Of a stretch of 33,145 nucleotides of DNA, positions 18,827 through 26,727 are shown one piece after another. The position numbers were made by a program, and so were the translations under genes. The stretch's first letter is position 1. The number at the start of each line of letters is the position of its first letter. Below the pieces are notes generated by a model. The model was given only the letters and a program-made list of their open reading frames with translations. It had not been told where the DNA came from and ran no database searches. The stretch is from Argonema antarcticum A004/B2 (GTDB lineage: Bacteria > Cyanobacteriota > Cyanobacteriia > Cyanobacteriales > Aerosakkonemataceae), in the NCBI RefSeq assembly GCF_023333585.1, contig NZ_JAIQZN010000079.1, forward strand, positions 1 to 33,145. Reading direction: 5' to 3'.

Positions 18827-20587
18827 ATGCCGAATCTCAGTCTCAAGCCCACCAACAAACCTGTTAAAGCCTACTACGAAGCTTTAGAACAGTATGCCAA
18901 GTTGGGGGTTGTACATGAAGGGGCTGTGCAAACGGCATTTCAGCAGTTGTTAGAGTCCTGTGGTCGGCAGTTCAAATGGACATTAGTGCCACAATATGCG
19001 ATTAAGCGACCCAAGAAACAGCCCATTCGGATGGATGGGGCATTGGTTGATGATTATAACTTGGCGCGTGCTTATTGGGAAGCGAAGGATATTAAGGATG
19101 ATTTAAAGAAGGAAATTCCGAAAAAGTTTGCTGCTGGCTATCCCAAAGATAATATCATTTTTCAACGGCCCGATCGCGCTATTCTCTACCAAGATGGCAA
19201 ACTGGTGATGGATGAAGATATCACCAAACCACAGGCGTTAGTAGATATGGTGCGCCAGTTCTTTGAATATCGACCCCCAGCTATTGAACAATGGGAAAGG
19301 GCGGTTGAAGAGTTTGGTATTCGCGTTAAGGAACACGCTACTGCGTTACTAGAATTAATCCGAGATCAGGAGAAGAAAAACAAAAAGTTTATTGATGCTT
19401 TTGCCGACTTTATGCAACTTTGTCGTCAATCAATTAACCCCAATCTTTCGGAAGCAGCGGTTGAGGAAATGTTGATTCAGCATTTATTGACTGAACGCAT
19501 TTTTCGGAGCGTATTTAATAATCCTGATTTTGCTAAACGTAATATTATTGCGGTAGAAATTGAAAAGGTAATTAATGCTTTAACTTCTAAATCATTTAGT
19601 CGCAGTCATTTTTTGAATAAGCTCGATCGGTTTTATGGTGCCATTGAGGAAACCGCCGCCACTATTGATGATTATGGGCAAAAACAGGATTTTCTCAATC
19701 GGATTTATGAGCGATTTTTCCAAGGGTTTTCGGTAAAGGTTGCCGATACTCACGGCATTGTTTATACTCCTCAACCGATTGTAAGTTTTATGGTGAAAAG
19801 TGTTGAGGAAATTTTGCAGAGGGAGTTTGGGAAGTCGTTAATTGATAAAGGCGTTCATATCCTCGATCCGTTTGTGGGAACGGGGAATTTTATTATTCGG
19901 GTAATGCGAGAAATCGCCGGAATTCAAAAATCGGCTTTACCTTATAAGTATGAACATGAATTGCACTGTAATGAGGTGATGCTGTTGCCTTATTATATTG
20001 CGGCGATGAATATTGAGCATGAATATTTTGAGCAAGCGGGGGAATATAAAACTTTTGAAGGTATTTGTTTAGTTGATACGTTTGAAGATCAAGCTGTTCA
20101 ACAGTTAAATTTATTTAGTCCTGAAAATATGAAGCGCGTTGAAAGGCAAAGACAATCAAATATTTTTGTGGTGATTGGCAATCCACCTTATAATGTTGGT
20201 CAGTTGAATGAGAATGATAATAATAAAAATCGTAGATATAAGACCAAAGATAAAACGGGAATTGATGATGTGGTTGCGGCGACTTACGCTAAAGCATCAA
20301 AGGCGACTAATAAAAACGCTTTGTCAGATACCTATGTAAAAGCAATTCGCTGGGCGAGTGATAGAATAAGTGATGAGGGAATTGTGGCTTTCGTCACCAA
20401 TAATAGTTTTGTTGATGCGCTGGCTTTTGATGGAATGCGTCAATTTTTGGAGAAAGAATTTAGTAAAATATATGTTTTTGATTTAGGAGGTAATATTAGA
20501 AAGCGAACATCGCAACCGGTTTACAATGTTTTTGACATTCAGGTGGGAGTGAGTGTTAATATTTTTGTCAGAAAGCGGGCGGAGTAA
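18827..20587 (+). pseudogene. Type ISP-like restriction-modification enzyme, 5' part (no target-recognition domain)
   Basis: 586 codons of a single-chain restriction-modification protein. The N terminus holds a nuclease-like region (MDGALVDD at 69-76, and WEAK at 84-87, giving D-x(n)-E-x-K). Residues 200-460 hold an N6-adenine methyltransferase with motif I LDPFVGTGN (346-354) and motif IV NPPYNVG (452-458). Homologues I know continue for several hundred more residues with a recognition domain; here the frame stops after VNIFVRKRAE. A piece matching the family's extreme C terminus reappears at 22193-22393. Without its recognition domain the protein probably cannot cut or methylate specifically. 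The AT-rich 3' half contrasts with the apc genes. Confidence 0.82.
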
Positions 20588-20592
20588 ATATA

Positions 20593-20943
20593 ATGAGGCT
20601 AATAGATGTCGCCAAGCAACTATTGATAGATCCACGAAAATGTACAGATTATGCCCTAAATCAGGATAATCCAATTGGAAAAGATAAAGCTATAATGTTT
20701 CGTCAATATTTGGGATTTACTCAAGATAATTATCAAGCTTTACTAGAGCAAATTCAAGCACAAGCTATGGATGCAGAGGCAAATTTGGGAATATCTGATG
20801 AACATGGACAGCGATATCAGGTTGATTTGGAAATAAGGGGAATGGAAGAAGGACAGCAAGAAATTGTTCGCACAGGATGGATCGTTAGACCGAATGAAGA
20901 TATCGCAAGACTTGTTACGCTTTATGTTAGGAGGCGCAAATGA
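20593..20943 (+). CDS. DUF6883-like protein
   Basis: A 116-residue protein. The core motifs RKCTDYALNQDNPIGKDKA and the C-terminal TGWIVRPNEDIARLVTLYV fit the DUF6883 family, which commonly sits beside DUF4926 in bacteria. Its function is unknown; in some bacteria the domain is linked to toxin or immunity contexts. It begins 5 bp after the stop of the truncated methyltransferase and overlaps the DUF4926 gene by 4 bp. Confidence 0.75.
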   Translation: MRLIDVAKQLLIDPRKCTDYALNQDNPIGKDKAIMFRQYLGFTQDNYQALLEQIQAQAMDAEANLGISDEHGQRYQVDLEIRGMEEGQQEIVRTGWIVRPNEDIARLVTLYVRRRK

Positions 20944-21257
20944 TTAAACCTGATTTATTTGATGTGGTGGAACTACTGGTTGATATTCCTGAATTAGGAC
21001 GATCGGCTGGCGATCGCGGTGCTATTGTGGAACAATATAGCGATCGCGCATCTGAAGTAGAATTTACAAACCCAGAAGGGGAAACATTGGCACTCCATAC
21101 CCTTTCTCCCGAACAGTTTATCGTAGTTTGGCAAGCCAAAACAAAAACTTGGGTATCTCTTGCCGATCGCATTACCTCTGCCGTCCAAAAACTCTCAGAA
21201 GAAAGACAGGAAGAAGTATTAAATTTTACCCGTTCTCTGTATAAAAATTGGGTTTAG
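20940..21257 (+). CDS. DUF4926 protein with DUF2281-like C-terminal tail
   Basis: A 105-residue protein. Residues 1-65 are a small DUF4926 beta domain (LFDVVELLVDIPE, GDRGAIVEQY, YSDRASEVEFTNPEG). The last ~33 residues, ITSAVQKLSEERQEEVLNFT and beyond, resemble the short DUF2281 helix pair found in some antitoxins. DUF4926 proteins are usually shorter, so this looks like a fusion. It is the second gene of an overlapping pair with DUF6883, an arrangement typical of a cognate pair. Confidence 0.72.
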   Translation: MIKPDLFDVVELLVDIPELGRSAGDRGAIVEQYSDRASEVEFTNPEGETLALHTLSPEQFIVVWQAKTKTWVSLADRITSAVQKLSEERQEEVLNFTRSLYKNWV

Positions 21258-21293
21258 AAGTTTATGATACTATCGTAAGGAGAGCGATTAATT

Positions 21294-21683
21294 ATGAAAT
21301 TCACAAGAATTACAGTCAATCCGAAAAAAATGGGGGGAGTTCCTTGCCTTCGTGATTTACGGATTCCTGTTGCTACTGTTGTTGGGATGTTTGCCGAAGG
21401 AATGAGGGATAATGAAATTTTAGAGGCATTTCCTGACTTGGAAATAGAGGATATTCAGGAAGCTTTACATTATGCTGCTCAAGCAGTTCGAGAAATCATT
21501 CCTGAAGTAGTGAGAAAAGAACGACTTGCTTTTAGTTTGGCTTCGATTCCGTATGTTAGCGATCGAGAAATGCAGGAAATTCAAGAACAATTTTGTTCAC
21601 CATCAGACTATGAAGATGAAGAATTTGTTGATATGACAGAGTGGGTGAAACATGGTCATAAAATTTCGATAGAGGTGATCTAA
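21294..21683 (+). CDS. DUF433 antitoxin-like protein
   Basis: A 129-residue protein. The first ~75 residues form a DUF433 winged-helix domain (ITVNPKKMGGVPCLRDLRIPVATVVGMFAEGM, then EILEAFPDLEIEDIQEALHYAA). DUF433 proteins are usually antitoxins paired with a DUF5615 PIN-like toxin, but no such partner follows. The C-terminal half is an uncharacterised acidic extension. A strong AAGGAGAG ribosome site lies about 10 bases before the ATG. Its stop overlaps the next start (TAATG). Confidence 0.82.
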   Translation: MKFTRITVNPKKMGGVPCLRDLRIPVATVVGMFAEGMRDNEILEAFPDLEIEDIQEALHYAAQAVREIIPEVVRKERLAFSLASIPYVSDREMQEIQEQFCSPSDYEDEEFVDMTEWVKHGHKISIEVI

Positions 21684-21868
21684 TGCAAAGTTCAATATCA
21701 ACTCACTTCACGATTGAATTTGAACAAGAAGATGATGGTCGTTGGATTGCAGAAATTATAGAAATACCAGGTGTTTTGGTGTATGGTTTAACTCAACAAG
21801 AAGCGATAGCTAATATCCAAGCTTTAGCTTTGCGAGTGATTTTAAACGAGAAACTAGATCGCAGATGA
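21683..21868 (+). CDS. HicB-like antitoxin, single domain
   Basis: A 61-residue HicB-like fold (FTIEFEQEDDGRWIAEIIEIPGVLVYGLTQQEAIANIQALALRVI). It lacks the C-terminal DNA-binding domain of long HicB proteins, and no hicA is adjacent. It starts on the stop codon of the DUF433 gene (TAATG), so the two are translationally coupled. Confidence 0.82.
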   Translation: MQSSISTHFTIEFEQEDDGRWIAEIIEIPGVLVYGLTQQEAIANIQALALRVILNEKLDRR

Positions 21869-21879
21869 GGAAACAAAAA

Positions 21880-22137
21880 ATGCAAATTGCTTTAAAACCA
21901 GAACAAGAAAAGTTTGTGATCGAAAAATTACAGCAAGGTAAGTATCAAAGTGTTGATGATTTATTAGCACTAGCATTTCAACTTTTGGAGGAACATGATT
22001 ACAAAGAAAAACAACTGTTTGAGCTAAGGGAAAAGATCGCTGAAGGAACAGAACAAATTCGTCAAGGAAAAGTTGTCGATGGTGAATTAGTTTTTCAACA
22101 GTTACAAGAAAAGCTAGAACAGATGGAAAAAGGCTAA
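21880..22137 (+). CDS. ParD-like antitoxin
   Basis: An 85-residue ParD-like protein (MQIALKPEQEKFVIEKLQQG, then SVDDLLALAFQLLEEHDY) with a ribbon-helix-helix head and a charged helical tail that would clasp ParE. I choose the ATG at 21880, with GAGGA 8 bases upstream, because the family starts at MQIxLKPEQ. The ATG at 21865 adds five lysine-rich residues and overlaps hicB by 4 bp. The partner toxin, three bases downstream, is truncated. Confidence 0.83.
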   Translation: MQIALKPEQEKFVIEKLQQGKYQSVDDLLALAFQLLEEHDYKEKQLFELREKIAEGTEQIRQGKVVDGELVFQQLQEKLEQMEKG

Positions 22138-22140
22138 ATT

Positions 22141-22227
22141 ATGGGTAGTTACGTTTTCTCTGAACTAGCAGTTAAAGACTTGAATCAAATCTGTGAATTT
22201 ATCGGGCGCTTTAGATTGGATAATTGA
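22141..22227 (+). pseudogene. ParE toxin remnant, 28 codons
   Basis: MGSYVFSELAVKDLNQICEF is the N-terminal strand and first helix of a ParE/RelE toxin, three bases after the ParD gene. After about codon 21 the match ends and the frame runs out at TGA 22225-22227. A ParE of ~95-100 residues is expected, so the catalytic core is missing. The break coincides with the start of the C-terminal restriction-enzyme fragment. Confidence 0.8.
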
Positions 22228-22393
22228 CCAATATCAGGTTAGCACAGATAACCGTAGTGGTATTACAAATGATCCCAATCGACTTCATGATGAAGAATAT
22301 ATTGTGCGATTAATTAAACAGGTGATTACGGTTAGTTTAGAAACCGTTAAAATTGTCAAAGGTTTGCCAGATTTAGGATTACCGAAAGATTGA
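22193..22393 (+). pseudogene. Type ISP-like restriction-modification enzyme, 3' remnant
   Basis: From about 22202 the frame reads GALDWIIDQYQVSTDNRSG, then NDPNR, and VITVSLETVKIVKGLPDLGLP, which is the characteristic C terminus of the single-chain restriction-modification family whose first 586 codons lie at 18827-20587. The GTG at 22193 is not a real start; the first codons belong to the ParE remnant in another frame. The fragment has no ribosome site and is presumably not expressed. Confidence 0.78.
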
Positions 22394-22411
22394 TTATGGT
22401 TTTTGATTTAT

Positions 22412-22462
22412 AGGGGTTTTCAGTTGTATGAAGTACACCTCAGAAACCGGGTTTCTCTGTAC
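22412..22462. repeat. GAAACCGGGTTTC repeat, copy A
   Basis: GGGGTTTTCAGTTGTA, then AGTACACCTCAGAAACCGGG and TTTCTCTGTAC. Related copies are at 28837-28945 and, inverted, at 29070-29134. It lies between the 3' restriction remnant and the convergent WD40 gene and could act as a bidirectional terminator. Confidence 0.75.
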
Positions 22463-22474
22463 CACATTCATCAT

Positions 22475-22638
22475 TACTATTTACACACTTTTAGCTTTGT
22501 AGGTTGGGTTGAGGCACCAAACTAGGGCAAATGCGTTGGGTTTCGCTCGCGCTCAACCCAACCTACAAAGAAATGGCTCACTCAGAAACCCGGTTTCTTC
22601 AAGAAACCGGGTTTCTCTGTACTATTTACACACTTTTA
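22475..22638. repeat. Small palindromic element flanked by 19-bp direct repeats
   Basis: Perfect 19-bp inverted arms CTTTGTAGGTTGGGTTGAG (22495-22513) and its complement (22552-22570) enclose a 38-bp centre, with a further GAAACCCGG palindrome at 22582-22620. A 19-bp direct repeat, TACTATTTACACACTTTTA, occurs at 22475-22493 and 22620-22638; the second copy holds the last codons and stop of the WD40 gene. The layout suggests insertion or duplication of a MITE-like element at that gene's end. Confidence 0.72.
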
Positions 22639-25600
22639 ATTGTTCCCTAACTTCGCGATGAGTAGCCAAATAATCTTTTAGCCACTCGCACCCCCGATTC
22701 AACAATTCATCTAACTCTTCAACGCGCCATATCCTTACAGTGCTGTCAGAACCAGCAGTAGCTAAACTCTTTCCATCAGCACTAAAGCTGACGCTAAAGA
22801 TATCTCCCGTTTGAGCTTTAAATTGAGCTAGCAGCAGTTGTCCAGATGGCTTATCAAACCTAACCCAAAGTTTTACTGTCCCATCCGAGCCCGCAGTAGC
22901 AAGGCGTTGTCCATCGGGGCTAAAACTCATACTTCTAACTTCGCCTTGCTCGGTATTAAATTGAGTCAAAATTTGACCATTTGGATTCCAAATTTTTACG
23001 GTGCTGTCATCTCCTGCGGTGGCAATGTGCTGTCCATCCGGCGACCAAGATAGGCTCCATACTCGACTCTGATGTGCTTTGAAAGTTAAAGCTAGGGGTT
23101 TTCCAGATTGGTTCCAGAGTCGCACTGTGCCGTCATCTCCGGCGGTAGCGATGCGTTTTGCATCGGGGCTAAAACTGATGCTCCTAACTTTGGCCCGATC
23201 GCTTTGGAATTCAGCTAACATCTGCCCGGATTGGTTCCAAAGCCGCACGATGCCTTCATCTCCTGATGTAGCAAGGTACTGTCCATCACGGCTAAAACTT
23301 ACACTTAAAACTAAATTTTTATGAGCTTTGAATGCAGAAATTAACTCCTGTCCAGACTCGTTCCAAAGTCGCACCATGCCATTGGAGTAAGCTGTGGCAA
23401 TGTGCTTTCCATTGGGGCTAAAACTTACACGCCAAAACTCTCTATCTTTGAGAAGTAATTGTTGACCTCGCGAAACCGATCGCGACACCTGTAAATCCCA
23501 CAAATCCGCAAGTTTCACCGTACCATCGTCTCCGGCGGTAGCAATGCGCTGTCCATCCCGGCTATGTCCGTTGGGACTAAAACTCACGCTCAAAACTTCA
23601 CCTTGATGAGAGTTGAATTTATCCAACTGCTGCCCAAATTGGTTCCAAAGCCGCACCGTCCCATCTGCACCAGTTGTGGCAATGCGCTGTCCATCAGGAC
23701 TGAAATTTACGCTCCAAACTCTGTCTTGATTAGTGTTGAATTGAGTCAATTGCTGGCCGAATTGTTTCCAAATTCGCACCGTCCCATCTGCACCAGTGGT
23801 GGCAATGCGCTGTCCATCAGGACTAAAACTTAGACTCCAAACTCCACCGGGGTTACTTTTAAATTGATTTAGCTGTTTCCCAGACTCGTTCCAAAGTCTC
23901 ACCGTGCCATCTGCGCCTGCTGTGGCAATGCGCTGTCCATCAGGGCTAAAACTCATACTTCTAATCTCACCCCGCGTGCTATTAAAGTGAGCTAATTGCT
24001 GTCCGAATTGGTTCCAAATTTGCACTGTACCATCAGAACCAGCGAGCGCAATACGCTTTCCATCCAAGCTCAAACTCATATTTCTAATTTGACCTTTATG
24101 ACCTTTAAATGGAGAATTTAATGGTTTTCCAAACTGGTTCCAAACTCGAATTTTTCCATCTGCTCCTACTGTGGCAATGCGATATCCGTCAAGCAATTTT
24201 GGATTTTGGATTTTGGATTTTGGATTGGTCTTCTTTTCAGGAGTAAAACTTACAGTTTTGACTTCACCTTGATTGGTTTTGAATGTAGATAGCAGTTTGC
24301 CAGATCGATTCCAAAGACGCACAGTGTTGTCGTTTCCTGTAGTGGCAATGCGCTTGCCATCGGGGCTAAAACTTACGCTCCAAATTTGGCCTTGATGACC
24401 TTTTAGTTGATTGCGTTCGTGGATTTGATCGAGAATTGTTTGTAATGCTAATAATGGGCTGATGGCTGGATATTTTGGCAACTGGCTATGTTTTTCCACC
24501 ATTTTTTTCAAATCTTGTCCCGCCTGCATGGCTGAGACTAAAGCTTTGATTTCTTCGCCTCCTTGAGTTTCAAATAATCTTAAGGAGTTCATGCCTTTGG
24601 ATTCTAGTTTCAGTCCTTCCCATTCGGCTTTTATGCTTGTAGCGGCGTGGAAAATAGTTGCTGCTGTGAGGGCGGAAATTACGCCCAAAACGGCAATGCC
24701 TCTTTTGATTGTGCGATCGGCTTTTTGTTGAGCTTCAGCTAATATTTGATTTGCCTGTTTTTCGGCTTTTAAGGCGATTTCAACTTGTTTTCGGTCTAAT
24801 TCTTGGCTGGCTGTCAAGAATTGATAATCGCGATCGCTCAAGCTTTGCTCTGCTGCCCATTCTAAGGCATCTTGTAAGGCTTTGCCGCGCAAAAGTCGGG
24901 ATTCGTCTTGGCAATTGGAGGCTAACCAGGCTGTTAATGATTCTGCATAAGGTCGCAGATTTGCTAATACGCTTTCGACCCAATTTTGGTTAAATACGGA
25001 GGCGTAAATGCGGTTGGCAGATATTAATTTTCCTTGCTGTTTGACTACTAATCCCGATAAGAGTAATTCTGTTTGTTCTGAACTGTTATCTGCTGATATT
25101 TCGCCTTGTTGTAAAATTTGTTGGTATAGTCCTAACAATCTGCCTGTGTGTTGCTCATTTCTTAAGAGGCGATCGCGTATTGTCTTGAGGTGCTTTGGCT
25201 CATCAGTCGCTTCCCAGTTGTCGATGATGTGCGATCGCGTTAGCTGCGCGACATGGGCGATTTTGGATTTTGGCTCGTTCCCAGGCTCCAGCCTGGGAAT
25301 GAGGATTTGGGATTGTATAAAGTTTTGTGTTGAAGATAAATCATCCGCTACGAAATGTGCTGATAACTCTGCTTCTTCAAGAATAAGCTTACAAATCTTT
25401 TGGGTGAGAAACGGTTGTCCACCAGTCCAGGCTAACACTTCATTCAGCACGATATGGGGATTGGCGATTTTTTCTGCCAACCCTTTAGCTAGAGGCTGAG
25501 CTTCATCTAATTGAAAGCCATTAAGTTGAATTGCTCTGCCAATGTTAAAAGGCGTGCGATTTTTGTCTTGGATTAAATCGGATGGGGTTGTCACTCCCAA

Positions 25601-26170
25601 AAGCGCAAAAGTGAGACGATTGTATTCTGGGTTTTCGGCTCGTTTGTTGTAGCAGTAGCGGATGAATGCAAAAAAATCATCTGTCGGAAAGCTAAGTCTG
25701 AGAATGCTATCAATTTCATCAATAAAGATAGCGATAGGTTGGCTGACTTCAACCAGCAAAACTTCGTCAATAAACTGACTCAACCTTTGTATGGGGGAGA
25801 GAAACTCCCGATCGCGCCACCAACTCCTTAATTCTATTTTGTCAAACAGATCGAAACTATTTACTAAGGAATAAACAACACCTGCATACCACTGGTTTTG
25901 GGTGACATCCCAGTTACCAATCTCTGAAAGATCGATCGCCGCACAGGCAATTCCATCTGAAATTAACCTTTGCATAGTTCGCAGCTGCAAGCTGGACTTT
26001 CCCATTTGTCGGGAATTAAGTACATAGCAAAATTCCCCAGCTTTCACTCCTTCATAAAAATCGCGATCGGCTTGTCGCTTCACATAAGTGGGAGCATCAG
26101 GTGGTAGACTTCCGCCAACTTGATATTTATAATGATGAGAAAGTCCGTTGCCGTAACTCTCTGTTTTCAT
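22622..26170 (-). CDS. AAA-like (STAND-type) ATPase with 13 WD40 repeats
   Basis: A 1182-residue protein. Residues 30-270 form an AAA-like ATPase with Walker [10 protein letters not shown] (52-60) and Walker [10 protein letters not shown] (148-156). A coiled coil (about 455-490) leads to one membrane helix (about 491-512, [17 protein letters not shown]). From about 590 I count 13 WD40 blades ([22 protein letters not shown]), enough for two propellers, and the tail [13 protein letters not shown] is typical of this cyanobacterial class. Blade 2 contains an in-frame heptad insertion, and the ATPase linker at about 286-306 contains a palindromic repeat insertion. It is the third gene after the TIR-ATPase and a secreted protein on the same strand. 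The function is unknown; signalling or defence sensing is plausible. Confidence 0.92.
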   Translation of the reverse strand: MKTESYGNGLSHHYKYQVGGSLPPDAPTYVKRQADRDFYEGVKAGEFCYVLNSRQMGKSSLQLRTMQRLISDGIACAAIDLSEIGNWDVTQNQWYAGVVYSLVNSFDLFDKIELRSWWRDREFLSPIQRLSQFIDEVLLVEVSQPIAIFIDEIDSILRLSFPTDDFFAFIRYCYNKRAENPEYNRLTFALLGVTTPSDLIQDKNRTPFNIGRAIQLNGFQLDEAQPLAKGLAEKIANPHIVLNEVLAWTGGQPFLTQKICKLILEEAELSAHFVADDLSSTQNFIQSQILIPRLEPGNEPKSKIAHVAQLTRSHIIDNWEATDEPKHLKTIRDRLLRNEQHTGRLLGLYQQILQQGEISADNSSEQTELLLSGLVVKQQGKLISANRIYASVFNQNWVESVLANLRPYAESLTAWLASNCQDESRLLRGKALQDALEWAAEQSLSDRDYQFLTASQELDRKQVEIALKAEKQANQILAEAQQKADRTIKRGIAVLGVISALTAATIFHAATSIKAEWEGLKLESKGMNSLRLFETQGGEEIKALVSAMQAGQDLKKMVEKHSQLPKYPAISPLLALQTILDQIHERNQLKGHQGQIWSVSFSPDGKRIATTGNDNTVRLWNRSGKLLSTFKTNQGEVKTVSFTPEKKTNPKSKIQNPKLLDGYRIATVGADGKIRVWNQFGKPLNSPFKGHKGQIRNMSLSLDGKRIALAGSDGTVQIWNQFGQQLAHFNSTRGEIRSMSFSPDGQRIATAGADGTVRLWNESGKQLNQFKSNPGGVWSLSFSPDGQRIATTGADGTVRIWKQFGQQLTQFNTNQDRVWSVNFSPDGQRIATTGADGTVRLWNQFGQQLDKFNSHQGEVLSVSFSPNGHSRDGQRIATAGDDGTVKLADLWDLQVSRSVSRGQQLLLKDREFWRVSFSPNGKHIATAYSNGMVRLWNESGQELISAFKAHKNLVLSVSFSRDGQYLATSGDEGIVRLWNQSGQMLAEFQSDRAKVRSISFSPDAKRIATAGDDGTVRLWNQSGKPLALTFKAHQSRVWSLSWSPDGQHIATAGDDSTVKIWNPNGQILTQFNTEQGEVRSMSFSPDGQRLATAGSDGTVKLWVRFDKPSGQLLLAQFKAQTGDIFSVSFSADGKSLATAGSDSTVRIWRVEELDELLNRGCEWLKDYLATHREVREQLKVCK
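24196..24223. repeat. Heptad (ATTTTGG)4 inside the WD40 coding sequence
   Basis: Four perfect units lie in frame in blade 2, where they encode [10 protein letters not shown]. The insertion sits between SFTPEKKT and DGYRIATVG, the point where other blades have only SPDGQRIAT. Confidence 0.88.
25278..25299. repeat. Palindromic repeat inside the ATPase coding sequence
   Basis: TTCCCAGGCT-CC-AGCCTGGGAA is a perfect 10-bp stem. It is flanked by ATTTTGG-type heptads (25263-25273 and after 25303). It encodes PRLEPGNEP in the linker after the ATPase domain. Confidence 0.85.
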
Positions 26171-26187
26171 ATAGATGACCCTAGATG

Positions 26188-26211
26188 ATTTTAAATTTTA
26201 GATTTTAGATT
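26188..26211. repeat. Heptad (ATTTTAG/ATTTTAA)3 upstream of WD40 gene
   Basis: ATTTTAA-ATTTTAG-ATTTTAG lies 18 bp upstream of the WD40 gene start, in the 98-bp gap behind the small secreted gene. Like the arrays at 2477 and 4754 it occupies the leader of a minus-strand gene. Confidence 0.75.
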
Positions 26212-26268
26212 TAATTTTTGATTTGCAATTCAAAGAAAGCAATTTTAAATCTCAAATCTGCAATTCCC

Positions 26269-26727
26269 TTACTGGACTTCAAAATCCACGTTTCTGATTG
26301 CACTACCAGTACAGTTTACCTCTCTCTGGCGGGGAAAAGTCTTTACCGGAAGGAGGGAACCGGATTCGCTGCGAAAAACGCGAAGAACGTAACGACCTGC
26401 TGGCAAAGACGATAATTGATAAGAAGGGTTAGAAGAATCGATCCGAGCCATCCTCGATCGAGACTCATCCCTATTAGGAGCGGAAGGTACAACGTAGTAA
26501 GATCCGTCTCCTTGGATACCATCGCCGAATAATCGTCCGCTAATCGAACAAGATTTCTTTGCTTGTACAACGTCCGGTAGAATCTCTCGGTTTTCGTGAC
26601 CAGGTTGAACCTGGTCACGAGAATACTCTTGGTTCAAGATTGCAGTTAAACCAACTCCTACATTACATATTAATAACGGTGTCAAAAATATGGTAATCGC
26701 GACTAATTTTTGTGCTGTCTTCATCAA
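26269..26727 (-). CDS. Small secreted protein of unknown function
   Basis: A 152-residue protein with a signal peptide (KTAQKLVAITIFLTPLLICNVGVGLTA). The mature part ends in a beta-rich segment, YQLSSLPAGRYVLRVFRSESGSL, like carboxypeptidase-regulatory or SdrD-B-type domains of cell-surface proteins. Two cysteines (CSISGRLF and NCTGSA) may pair. Its start overlaps the stop of the TIR-ATPase gene by 4 bp, so it is translationally coupled to it. A 25-bp palindrome lies inside the reading frame and encodes SRDQVQPGHEN. Confidence 0.75.
   Translation of the reverse strand: MMKTAQKLVAITIFLTPLLICNVGVGLTAILNQEYSRDQVQPGHENREILPDVVQAKKSCSISGRLFGDGIQGDGSYYVVPSAPNRDESRSRMARIDSSNPSYQLSSLPAGRYVLRVFRSESGSLLPVKTFPRQREVNCTGSAIRNVDFEVQ
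26595..26619. repeat. 25-bp palindrome inside the secreted-protein gene
   Basis: CGTGACCAGGTT-G-AACCTGGTCACG is perfectly symmetric. It is of the same design as the palindrome at 25278-25299 (CTCGT flank, CCAGG...CCTGG core), so the two appear to be members of one dispersed family. Confidence 0.85.

Noticed and set aside
21683-21868. Complete HicAB toxin-antitoxin pair
   Set aside because: Only a HicB-like domain is present; neither flanking gene resembles HicA.
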